Shown here: positions 1 through 7,097 of the stretch, piece by piece
Layout: every line of letters begins with the position of its first letter
How positions within the stretch are numbered: position 1 is the stretch's first letter
Assembly (NCBI GenBank): GCA_041848045.1
Contig: JBGZHY010000055.1
Location: 1-7,800, forward strand
Length of the DNA: 7,800 bases
Direction of reading: 5' to 3'
From: CAKAHY01 sp041848045
GTDB taxonomy: Bacteria > Bacillota > Clostridia > Lachnospirales > Lachnospiraceae
Made by a program: the position numbers and the translations under genes
The notes under the pieces: model-generated
The model's database searches: none
What the model was told of the DNA's origin: nothing
What the model saw: the letters and a program-made list of their open reading frames with translations, nothing else

Positions 1-1
1 G

Positions 2-1387
2 ATGCTGCAAAAAAGGAAGAAAGTGTTGGGAATATGTTCAGGTTTATTTTTGCTCGGGCTGTGTACCTCCTGCGGAGCACAGAGCAAGGAGCCCGTCACG
101 CTGGAGCTTTGGCATGTGTACGGTGCGCAGACGGACTCTCCTTTAAACGATATGATTGATACCTTCAACAAGACCCTAGGAAAGGAAAAGGGCATCAATG
201 TACAGGTCAGCCTGGTGTCCAATACCAATTCCATTCATGAAGCCGTCATCGCCGCATCCAATAATGACCCGGGGGCATCGGAGCTGCCGGACATGTTTAT
301 ATCCTATCCCAAAACCGTTTTGGCGATGAAGGACAACGATATTCTTGTGGACTATAGAAGCTATTTTACGGAGGAAGAGCTTGCGGATTTTGTGCCCCAG
401 TTTGTGGAGGAAGGGATGATTGACGGAGTCCTTAAGGTTTTGCCTCTTGCCAAATCTACAGAGATTTTGTTTGTGAACCGCACGCTTTTTGACCGTTTTG
501 CCGAGGAAAGCGGAGCAAAGGTGGAGGATTTGGGTACCTGGGAAGGTCTATTTCGGACAGCCGAGCACTATTATGACTGGACGGATCAAAAGACGCCGGA
601 TATTCCCGGAGATGGAAAGAGCTTTTTTGTGCATGATTACTACTTCAACTACTTTCAGGTAGGAGCAAAGTCCTTGGGTGGGGATTTTTTTTCGGGCAAT
701 CAGATACGCTATGATGAGCTGTTCCGTAAAATGTGGGAGCCTTATGCCAGGGCGGCAATCAGCGGCGGTGTTTGGCTGCAGCCGGGCTATGCCACGGAGC
801 CTCTGCGTACGGGAGATGCCATTGTCAGTGTGGCATCCTCAGCCAGCGTACTGTATTACACCAGTATCGTAACCTACCCGGACAATACCACGGAGGAAGT
901 AAGGGTTGAGGCTTATCCTTGTCCGATTTTTGCGGGAGGGGATAAGATGGTGATGCAAAGGGGCGCGGGTATCTGTACCGTGAAGTCGGATACCGAGCAT
1001 GAGCAGGCGGCAATGACCTTTTTGAAATGGCTGACGGAAGCGGAAAACAATGTTGCCTTTGTGACACAGGTGGGTTATATGCCGGTGAAAAAACAGGGAT
1101 TTGACCTTATGCCGGCGGCGATTAAGAAAATGGAAGAGGGAAGATATAAGAGTTTATACGGAGCTTTCCTGGAAACCAATGCGGAATATACCTTTTATAC
1201 GGCGCCCCAGCTGGACACCTATCTGGAGCTGGAATCCCGTCTGGAAAAAAATGTACGGGAAAAGCTGCAGGAGGGAAATAAGGCTTATCGGGAAGCTGTG
1301 CAGGAGGCAGTGACGCAGGATAAGGAGGCGCAGCTGCAGAGTTTTGTGGAGAGCACTTATCAAGAGTTCAGGGCGTCGATGCCGTAG
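2..1387 (+). CDS. Family-1 extracellular solute-binding lipoprotein (ABC-type substrate-binding protein)
   Basis: Predicted surface lipoprotein that binds a small solute, probably a sugar or sugar derivative, for an ABC importer or a sensor. The 461-residue product begins with a charged KRKK stretch and a hydrophobic segment, and a lipobox-like LCTSC puts the lipidated cysteine at residue 24; Cys at -3 is slightly unusual. The mature start (LELWHVYG, about 34-41), PLAKSTEILFVNRTLFD (about 148-164) and the C-terminal pattern with FLKWLTEAEN and VGYMPV (about 340-362) match the MalE/UgpB-like family in order and spacing. Length is typical. The start codon is at base 2, so no ribosome binding site can be seen, but the signal peptide looks complete. 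It ends in TAG directly before the next gene. No permease gene is in view; these may lie upstream or be absent. Ligand identity cannot be read from the sequence. Confidence 0.9.
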   Translation: MLQKRKKVLGICSGLFLLGLCTSCGAQSKEPVTLELWHVYGAQTDSPLNDMIDTFNKTLGKEKGINVQVSLVSNTNSIHEAVIAASNNDPGASELPDMFISYPKTVLAMKDNDILVDYRSYFTEEELADFVPQFVEEGMIDGVLKVLPLAKSTEILFVNRTLFDRFAEESGAKVEDLGTWEGLFRTAEHYYDWTDQKTPDIPGDGKSFFVHDYYFNYFQVGAKSLGGDFFSGNQIRYDELFRKMWEPYARAAISGGVWLQPGYATEPLRTGDAIVSVASSASVLYYTSIVTYPDNTTEEVRVEAYPCPIFAGGDKMVMQRGAGICTVKSDTEHEQAAMTFLKWLTEAENNVAFVTQVGYMPVKKQGFDLMPAAIKKMEEGRYKSLYGAFLETNAEYTFYTAPQLDTYLELESRLEKNVREKLQEGNKAYREAVQEAVTQDKEAQLQSFVESTYQEFRASMP

Positions 1388-1390
1388 GGG
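1386..1390 (+). promoter_or_regulatory. Ribosome binding site AGGGG choosing the start at 1397
   Basis: AGGGG overlaps the TAG stop of the lipoprotein gene. It is six bases from the ATG at 1397 but directly abuts the alternative in-frame ATG at 1391. Normal spacing therefore favours 1397, which shortens the product by only two residues. Confidence 0.5.
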
Positions 1391-1396
1391 ATGCAG

Positions 1397-2977
1397 ATGT
1401 TTGGCAAAATATGTCTGAAATTAAACAGTATGTTTGCGTATGCGGGCAGTCAGAGTCTGAGCATGAGAAGAAAGCTGATGCTGTATTTGCTGGGACTCAT
1501 TTTGCTTGCCTTCATCGTCATTGTGCTGATTATTTTTGCTTCCGGACTGTTGTCCTATGAGGAGCGATATATCAAAAAAAGCATGGAGCTGCAGCAGCAG
1601 ATCAGCAGCAATCTGATTTTGAATCAAATGGATCATTTTGCGGCGAAGGGTATTCATCTGTCCGGTGAACTGAGCAATGAAATGCAGAATCTGCTGCGGG
1701 AAAAGAGCCTTACATTTACGGATTTGAATGACAATCCGGAAATAATTTTGGAGCTGCAGAGCAGGTGCTTCGGCGCGCTGAATACCGCCCTGCAAAGCTC
1801 CGGCAGCACCGGAGCCTATCTGGTGGCGGATGTGACCACCAATACCGCCCTGCGGACAGAGAAAGAAAGCAGGGCAAGCCTGTATATTCGGCATGTCAAC
1901 ATCCAGTCGCCTTTGCAGAGCAATCGCTATTTGAGTTACTTCAGAGGAGTTCCGGATTTGGCGAGGCAAAAGAAGATAGAAATGCACAATCGCTGGGAGC
2001 TGGAGCATAAAACAGAGGATTTGCCCTCCTATACAAGCTTGATGGGGCAAAAGCTGGAGCGGGTTGCCGATGCTTACTATTTTACCAAAAAAATGCGACT
2101 GCCGGGGACCTGGGAGGATTTGCTCCTCTTGTGCGTGCCGCTAACGGATGGAGAAAAGCTCGTGCGGGGGCTGTGCGGTCTGGAATATTCGGAGCTGTAT
2201 TTTAAAGTATCTCATCCCAGCGTGCGAAGTGAATTTGGCAATATGTTCACGGTTTTGGTGCCGCTTAGGGAGGAGAAGCTGTATCTGTCGGAGGGGCTGA
2301 TAGGCGGGACGGAGAACATTTATATCCATGAGCAGGATGTTTTGCAGATTGCATACGGAAAATATTTAAATACCTATCTCTCGGAAACGGGAGAGGGGGA
2401 TTTTGTGGGGCTGCAAAGCCTGACGCCCGTATCCTCGGATGAGCAGTGGTTTATCTGTACCCTGCTTCCCTACGAGAGCTACCGGGCCTATGTTTGGCGC
2501 AGCAAGCTTCGCTGGCTGATAGCCGCCGCCGTGTTTTTGCTGTTGATGATTATATTGGCCAGCGTGATGTCCAGGCGTTTTGTCAATCCCATTGTTCGCA
2601 GTCTGTACAATATTCGGGAAAAAGAAAGGGTAGATAAGGACAAAACGGGCATTGCGGAGTTGGATGAGCTTTTGGGCTATTTAAAAGAAAAGGAGAAACA
2701 TTCCAGGCTGTCCGTTCCGCCGAGCATTGCGGAGCTTTTGGAGAAGTTTTGCCTGCGGGTGGAAAGACTGGACAAGGTAGAAAAGCTGATTTTCGGATAT
2801 TATGCGGAGGGCAGGGCTTTGTCGGAATTGCCCGGACTTTTGTATATCAGCGGTACCACGCTGAAAAAATACAACAGCAGTATTTATGCCAAGTTGGAGA
2901 TCGGCTCCCATGATGAGCTGATGCTTTACATAGACTTGTTCAGGCGCTGCGGTAAGCTGGAACAATTACGAGAATAG
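1397..2977 (+). CDS. Membrane-anchored sensor with C-terminal LuxR/GerE-type HTH (one-component transmembrane regulator)
   Basis: Predicted transmembrane transcription regulator of 526 residues (528 if started at 1391). A first membrane helix lies at about 27-51 (LYLLGLILLAFIVIVLIIF). It is followed by about 320 residues of extracellular domain, and a second helix lies at about 371-392. This layout is typical of dCache-type sensor histidine kinases, and SRRFVNPIVRSL just after the second helix resembles the start of a HAMP linker. No H-box or HATPase domain follows. After a charged, probably helical linker (about 400-455) the last 70 residues resemble a GerE/LuxR helix-turn-helix: VEKLIFGYYAEGRALSEL, then LYISGTTLKKYNSSIYAKL, with the usual pattern of a hydrophobic first helix, a turn, a TxKxY/H recognition helix and a KL end. 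I infer that an outside signal, possibly the adjacent binding lipoprotein, controls DNA binding at the membrane. The HTH is divergent, and a purely protein-interaction role is possible. Confidence 0.75.
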   Translation: MFGKICLKLNSMFAYAGSQSLSMRRKLMLYLLGLILLAFIVIVLIIFASGLLSYEERYIKKSMELQQQISSNLILNQMDHFAAKGIHLSGELSNEMQNLLREKSLTFTDLNDNPEIILELQSRCFGALNTALQSSGSTGAYLVADVTTNTALRTEKESRASLYIRHVNIQSPLQSNRYLSYFRGVPDLARQKKIEMHNRWELEHKTEDLPSYTSLMGQKLERVADAYYFTKKMRLPGTWEDLLLLCVPLTDGEKLVRGLCGLEYSELYFKVSHPSVRSEFGNMFTVLVPLREEKLYLSEGLIGGTENIYIHEQDVLQIAYGKYLNTYLSETGEGDFVGLQSLTPVSSDEQWFICTLLPYESYRAYVWRSKLRWLIAAAVFLLLMIILASVMSRRFVNPIVRSLYNIREKERVDKDKTGIAELDELLGYLKEKEKHSRLSVPPSIAELLEKFCLRVERLDKVEKLIFGYYAEGRALSELPGLLYISGTTLKKYNSSIYAKLEIGSHDELMLYIDLFRRCGKLEQLRE

Positions 2978-2989
2978 CAAAGCGGGGAA

Positions 2990-5035
2990 ATGAAAAGATT
3001 ATATGGTATCATCATAGGAATATTGATTCTGCTTTTCCTGACGGCCTGTGCATTGGCATCGGGAGGCGGGATGCAAGAAAAAAAAGAATACACGGCGCCC
3101 GCAAGGATACTGCCGGTTACGGGAACGCCGGTGATCGCGGTGAATCGGGCGCGGACGAGATATGTTATCAGGGGCTGGCGGGATTTGAAGGATCTGCATG
3201 AGAATGTCAGCATTTCCCCCGACAATCTTCGCTATGTGCTGGCGGCGGGAAATTATGCCTTGCAGCAGCGGGACGGTTTTACGGAAATCATGAGCGAATT
3301 ATATGCCGAGGGACGTTTGCAGCTTTCCGAGGAAGCGGCGGCGGTTTGGCTCTGCCTTGATGTCGAGGCGAAGGCATATGAAAGCAGGGGCTATGATGTA
3401 GATATCGTTCTGCCGGCGGAGGGAAGCATTTGTTTTTCCGATATCCTTGCGGGCGATGCGGAGGGCAAGGTGGTGCCGTATACGGAGGTTCCGGATATTT
3501 ACGGTCTGCTGCAGCGAAGCGAAATGCACTTTTATGACAGTATCGGGATGCCTTTTGCCGGCGGAGCGGGAAAGATGCGGGAGCAGATCCTGCTTTTTGT
3601 CTATCTGTTTATCGTTGTTTTTTGGACGGGCAGAAGCAGTCGCCTTTCTCTGCGCAAGGATGTGCGGGGATTTTCGCTTGCACTGGGTATCCTGCTTTTA
3701 CTCTGGGGACTTTTGCCTTTGCTGATCAGGCAGTTGGGAGAAGTGCGCGGTATAGAAGCCTATATCCATTTTCTGCACCTTTTTTATATGTCGGCCTTAT
3801 CCGGTATGCTGCTGTGCCTGCTGGTCAGTGCGGGAAACAGCAGTGAAAAAGAGAAACATACGCTTTACAAGGGGATATTCGCCGCGGATTTGGCGGTGAC
3901 CGCCTTCTGTTTTTGGGGAGATTTTCGGGGTCTGCCTCTTCGTTATGGTGCATACGCCTATTACCTGTTGAAAATTTTTATCGGAACTTTGTTTTTATTG
4001 CGGGGATTTGCATACACCGGAAGAAGAAAGACGGTGCTGATACCTTTACTTTTGTTTCTTTCTTTGCCCATCGTTTTGTTTTGGTATACCGGGTTCATAC
4101 CGGAGTACCGACGTATAGATCTGTCCCTTGTTCTGGGTTTATATACCCTTGCCTTTTTTGAGCTTTCCGTTTTTGCTGGGATTTTACCCGCCAATACCAA
4201 CTATGAGGGCTTGCTGAAGCATTCTACCGTCAGTTTTAGGATTTATAATTATCAGGGGCTTTGTGTACTGGAGTCCACGGGAAGAAAAACCGCCCCGGAA
4301 AATGTGGTGCACAGAGAGGAAAATATTCGCGGCGGACATATATCCTGGGAGGAAGATGTCGGCAAATTGAGGGGATTGGAGCGCAGGCTGGAAAGGCTGG
4401 CACAGCATCTGGAGGCGACCAACACGATTTTGAAAGAGGATGACGCCATACGCCTTAAGTATGAAAGTGCGATGGAGAGAAAACGACTGTTGCAGATTTT
4501 GCAGGCACAGCTGGAGAAAAAGACAGGAGAGCTGTCGGCGCTGGTGCAAAAGCTGCGGGAAAACAGAGGGGAAGCCCACAGCAGTGCGCAGATTATGCTC
4601 TTGCTTTGCTATATCAAGAGAAAATGCAACCTGTTTTTCAGGCAGGGAGAAAGCAAAAGTCTGCCTGCTTCGGAGCTGGGAGTCTATATGGCGGAGCTTG
4701 CGGAGTTTACACGCTATACCGGTACGAAGTTTTATTTTTCTTCCGAAGCGGAGCTTGCGGTGGAAACGGAAATTGCCGCATTTTTGTATGATTTTTATGA
4801 TATATTGGTGGAGGACAGTGTAAAGTATGCCCTCAGTACCATGGTGCGCCTCTCCGAAGAGGAAGACAGCTGTTGCCTGCACTGCATCATTTCCGGAAGA
4901 AGCGAAAGGCTTAAGCTGCCCCGGGAAATGCAGGACTTTATTGCGGACAGACAGGGGAGGCTGGTTTGGGGAGAATTGGGGACGGCATTTACCCTGCGTC
5001 TGGCTTTTGACTGCGGTGTTAAGGAGGGGCTATGA
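2990..5035 (+). CDS. Lipobox-containing 7TM sensor with degenerate histidine-kinase-like C-terminus
   Basis: A 681-residue membrane protein. Residues 1-20 form a signal-like segment ending in LFLTAC, a good lipobox with Cys20. Residues 21-195 would be an extracellular domain I do not recognise. Seven hydrophobic helices follow at about 197-214, 227-248, 258-280, 294-310, 320-342, 348-366 and 378-398. A short PAS-like piece (about 411-430) and a long coiled coil (about 455-525) come next. The final 150 residues (from IMLLLCYIKRKCNLFF, about 535) are reminiscent of the kinase-like end of clostridial 7TM histidine-kinase-type proteins. No clear phospho-acceptor His-Asp motif is present. The N-box equivalent reads LVEDSVKYA, without the ATP-binding Asn, and no glycine-rich boxes follow. 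It is therefore probably catalytically inactive. It overlaps the next gene by ATGA, pointing to coupled translation and joint function with that active kinase. The start at 2990 has a weak, closely spaced GGGG, but it alone retains the signal peptide. Confidence 0.72.
   Translation: MKRLYGIIIGILILLFLTACALASGGGMQEKKEYTAPARILPVTGTPVIAVNRARTRYVIRGWRDLKDLHENVSISPDNLRYVLAAGNYALQQRDGFTEIMSELYAEGRLQLSEEAAAVWLCLDVEAKAYESRGYDVDIVLPAEGSICFSDILAGDAEGKVVPYTEVPDIYGLLQRSEMHFYDSIGMPFAGGAGKMREQILLFVYLFIVVFWTGRSSRLSLRKDVRGFSLALGILLLLWGLLPLLIRQLGEVRGIEAYIHFLHLFYMSALSGMLLCLLVSAGNSSEKEKHTLYKGIFAADLAVTAFCFWGDFRGLPLRYGAYAYYLLKIFIGTLFLLRGFAYTGRRKTVLIPLLLFLSLPIVLFWYTGFIPEYRRIDLSLVLGLYTLAFFELSVFAGILPANTNYEGLLKHSTVSFRIYNYQGLCVLESTGRKTAPENVVHREENIRGGHISWEEDVGKLRGLERRLERLAQHLEATNTILKEDDAIRLKYESAMERKRLLQILQAQLEKKTGELSALVQKLRENRGEAHSSAQIMLLLCYIKRKCNLFFRQGESKSLPASELGVYMAELAEFTRYTGTKFYFSSEAELAVETEIAAFLYDFYDILVEDSVKYALSTMVRLSEEEDSCCLHCIISGRSERLKLPREMQDFIADRQGRLVWGELGTAFTLRLAFDCGVKEGL
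5021..5035 (+). promoter_or_regulatory. Strong ribosome binding site and ATGA stop/start overlap
   Basis: AAGGAGG at 5021-5027 lies four bases before the ATG at 5032. This ATG shares ATGA with the TGA stop of the preceding gene, an arrangement typical of translational coupling and near-equimolar production of the two membrane proteins. Confidence 0.75.
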
Positions 5036-6495
5036 CGGCTTATGTTTCTTCATGGAGCTCTGCCTGGAGAGGACTCTATATCCTTGTACTGACCGGCTGT
5101 ATGGTGGTACAGGCGGGGCACTTATATATCAGCATATACAAGGGAAAGGGAGATCGCAGCTGGCGCGTTGAAGCTTTGACAGAGGGAATCCTGCTTTTGC
5201 ATATTGTTTTGCAGACCCTGTACCTGGTGCGTCTGCAGTATGAATGGCAAACGGGAGGATTTTATGTGCCGAATATTCTTTTGCGTTACTATATTCAGAC
5301 CTTTCTTGCCCTTTTGTTCGGCTGTGCTTTGTACATACCGGCATGCAGGCGGTATATACTGCTGCCCCTTGCCCTGCTGCTGCCTGCCTTGCCGCAGATA
5401 CAGTCGTCAGGAAATCCGTTTATGCCTTATGTGCAGCTTGCCGCTATGGCGGGCATTTTTATACGGGCGGTTTTGCAGATTGTCGTCAAGACAAAAAAGC
5501 TGGAGTACAGCCTGAGTGTTTTTGCCATTCGGGAAGCGGTGAATAGACTGGGTGCTGCGCTGATGTTCTGTGATTTGAACGGACGTATCCTGCTGATGAA
5601 TTATCGCATGGAAGAGATGATGCAAAAGCTGGGAGGCTGTGTATACAAGGACGGGCTGGAATTTATTGAGGATTTGGAGAGCGGAGAAACGACAGGCGGA
5701 AAGCGAGAGCCTGTATTCGGGGACGAAATGGTTTACCACCTGGAGGACGGTACCGTGTGGCGTTTTCAGAAAGAGCGTATCGGTAGGGACAGGGAATATA
5801 TTCAGTTGTATGCAATGGATATGGGAGAAGAATGGCGCTTCATCAAGCAGCTTTCCGAGGACAACGCCCGCCTGCAGAAAAAAAGCGAGCGCATCAAAGA
5901 AGAAATTCGGCAAATGCAGGAATTGTGCAGGCAGGAGGAGCTGCTGCGGGCAAGATCCCGGATTCATGACCTCATCGGTCAGAGAATTTCCATGCTTTTA
6001 CAGGTTCTGCGGGAGCAAAAAGAGCCGGATGAGGATACACTCTACAAGCTGGATCATATGATAGAGCTGGCGTTGACAAAAGAAGAAGGAAGAAATGTGG
6101 AGGAGGAGCTTTCTCATTTACAAAAGAGCATACAGAGTCTGGGGATTGCCATGGACATCAGCGGGAGCTTTCCGAAGCGGCAGGAACTTGCAGAGCTTTT
6201 TATGGATATGATTACCGAGGGGGTATCCAATGCCATACGGCACGGCTTTGCCGATATTATCCGTATATCCATGGAGGAGCACGGAAGGGATAATTCCCTG
6301 TATATAGAAAACAACGGTCAGGATAAGGAAGAATTTCGGGAAGGCGGTGGCATCAGCCAAATGCGCAAAAAGGCGGAGCAGATGGGGGGCAAATTCAGGA
6401 TTGCCCGCGCTCCTTTCCGCATTTATGTTCGAGTACCGAAGGATGGAGTGATGGAACAGGAGGTGCAGGATGACAAAGTTATTGATTGTGGATGA
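5032..6495 (+). CDS. Sensor histidine kinase (5TM, PAS-like, HisKA_3-type with HATPase)
   Basis: Predicted inner-membrane histidine kinase of 487 residues that autophosphorylates and passes phosphate to the regulator encoded next. Five hydrophobic helices are seen at about 12-34, 49-68, 82-105, 107-122 and 132-152. A PAS-like region follows (about 165-265, with GAALMFCDLNGRILLMN), then a coiled coil (about 268-308). The phospho-acceptor motif RIHDLIGQRIS places the histidine at residue 312, followed by Gln316-type residues typical of HisKA_3 kinases. The HATPase N-box is EGVSNAIRHG (Asn400, His404). The G1 region reads IENNGQD, so the usual adenine-contacting Asp is Asn427, and the G2 region GGGISQMRKKAEQMGG (438-453) is well kept. 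The short sensor helices with little extracellular loop suggest intramembrane or partner-dependent sensing, possibly through the co-translated 7TM protein. The gene overlaps the regulator gene by 26 bases. Kinase identity is confident; the signal is unknown. Confidence 0.92.
   Translation: MTAYVSSWSSAWRGLYILVLTGCMVVQAGHLYISIYKGKGDRSWRVEALTEGILLLHIVLQTLYLVRLQYEWQTGGFYVPNILLRYYIQTFLALLFGCALYIPACRRYILLPLALLLPALPQIQSSGNPFMPYVQLAAMAGIFIRAVLQIVVKTKKLEYSLSVFAIREAVNRLGAALMFCDLNGRILLMNYRMEEMMQKLGGCVYKDGLEFIEDLESGETTGGKREPVFGDEMVYHLEDGTVWRFQKERIGRDREYIQLYAMDMGEEWRFIKQLSEDNARLQKKSERIKEEIRQMQELCRQEELLRARSRIHDLIGQRISMLLQVLREQKEPDEDTLYKLDHMIELALTKEEGRNVEEELSHLQKSIQSLGIAMDISGSFPKRQELAELFMDMITEGVSNAIRHGFADIIRISMEEHGRDNSLYIENNGQDKEEFREGGGISQMRKKAEQMGGKFRIARAPFRIYVRVPKDGVMEQEVQDDKVIDCG
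6458..6463 (+). promoter_or_regulatory. Ribosome binding site AGGAGG for the response regulator
   Basis: A perfect AGGAGG lies inside the 3' end of the kinase gene, six bases before the ATG at 6470. It fixes the regulator start and confirms the 26-base overlap. Confidence 0.8.
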
Positions 6496-7087
6496 CCATA
6501 AGGCACTGTGCGATTTGTTTAAAGGCGTGTTTGCGCAGGAAGCGGATTTTGAGGTGCTTGGGGAACTGCAAAATGCTTCGCTGGCAGTGGGATTTTGCCG
6601 TATGCGTATGCCGGATTTGATTTTGATGGATATTTGTGCGGAGGGAAAGGCCGGCGGCTTGGAGGCGGCGGAAGAATTAAAAAAGAGATTTCCCAAGATT
6701 CGCATTATTCTGATGTCGGGTTTTGACGAGATTTCTTTTATTCCCCGGGCAAAAGAAATCGGCGTCGAGGCTTTTGTCCATAAGAGCAGCAGCCTGGATT
6801 ATTTTTTGGATGTGGCACGCAGGGTGGTGCAGGGGGAAAGGATTTTCCCGGAGCCCAAAAAGATTGAACTGCCCCGGGGACAAAGTCCGTTTACGGAAAA
6901 AGAGATGGAGATTCTGCGCCTTTTATGTGCCTGTAAGGGGCGTAAGGAGATTGCGGAGCAGTTGTTTATCAGTGAAAATACGGTAAAATACCATATCGGC
7001 AATATGATTGCCAAGGCAGGGGTATCCAATGCGGCGGAGCTGGCGATTTTTACCATATCCGGCGGCTGGATTAACCCGCGTTATTAA
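6470..7087 (+). CDS. NarL/LuxR-family response regulator
   Basis: A 205-residue two-component response regulator, a standard length for the NarL/FixJ group. The receiver domain spans about 3-119. The acidic pair Asp8-Asp9 (LLIVDDH), phospho-acceptor Asp54 (LILMDI), Ser83 (ILMSG) and Lys105 (FVHKSS) occupy the conserved positions. The DNA-binding GerE domain spans about 138-198, starting SPFTEKEMEILRLL, with the recognition helix near 168-180 (SENTVKYHIGNM). All active-site residues are present, so it is probably phosphorylated by the kinase encoded just upstream. The region after Asp54 (CAEGKAGGLEAA) is the usual variable loop. Targets are unknown. By family it would bind short inverted repeats upstream of its own operon or of a transporter operon, but no such site can be shown here because the operon promoter lies outside the window. 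Confidence 0.95.
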   Translation: MTKLLIVDDHKALCDLFKGVFAQEADFEVLGELQNASLAVGFCRMRMPDLILMDICAEGKAGGLEAAEELKKRFPKIRIILMSGFDEISFIPRAKEIGVEAFVHKSSSLDYFLDVARRVVQGERIFPEPKKIELPRGQSPFTEKEMEILRLLCACKGRKEIAEQLFISENTVKYHIGNMIAKAGVSNAAELAIFTISGGWINPRY

Positions 7088-7092
7088 GGAGG
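7087..7092 (+). promoter_or_regulatory. Ribosome binding site AGGAGG for msrC
   Basis: AGGAGG begins on the last base of the regulator TAA stop and lies five bases before the ATG at 7098. It selects 7098 over the upstream in-frame ATG at 7008, which lies within the regulator gene. Confidence 0.8.
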
Positions 7093-7097
7093 AGAAC

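Noticed and set aside
1421..2050. Long - strand open frame (209 codons) opposite the membrane HTH regulator
   Set aside because: It is rich in Gln and His as expected from reverse reading of the + gene, with no recognisable motif; a shadow.
4184..4882. Long open frame on the - strand (232 codons) opposite the 7TM gene
   Set aside because: It lies wholly antisense to a clear coding gene, its translation shows no domain pattern, and it has no convincing start signal; it is a coding shadow.
5176..5205. Possible internal promoter: TTGACA, 18 bases, CATATT
   Set aside because: The -35 is perfect but the -10 matches only four of six, and it sits inside the kinase coding region with no need for a new start nearby.
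6073..6100. TTGACA inside the kinase gene
   Set aside because: No -10-like sequence follows at 16-18 bases.
6118..6705. - strand open frame (195 codons) opposite the kinase and regulator junction
   Set aside because: Both + strand genes here have complete catalytic motifs, and the reverse frame shows none.
7008..7097. Upstream in-frame ATG that would extend msrC by 30 residues into the regulator gene
   Set aside because: The extension has no ribosome binding site and does not match the family, whereas 7098 has AGGAGG at ideal spacing and gives the normal 160-residue length.
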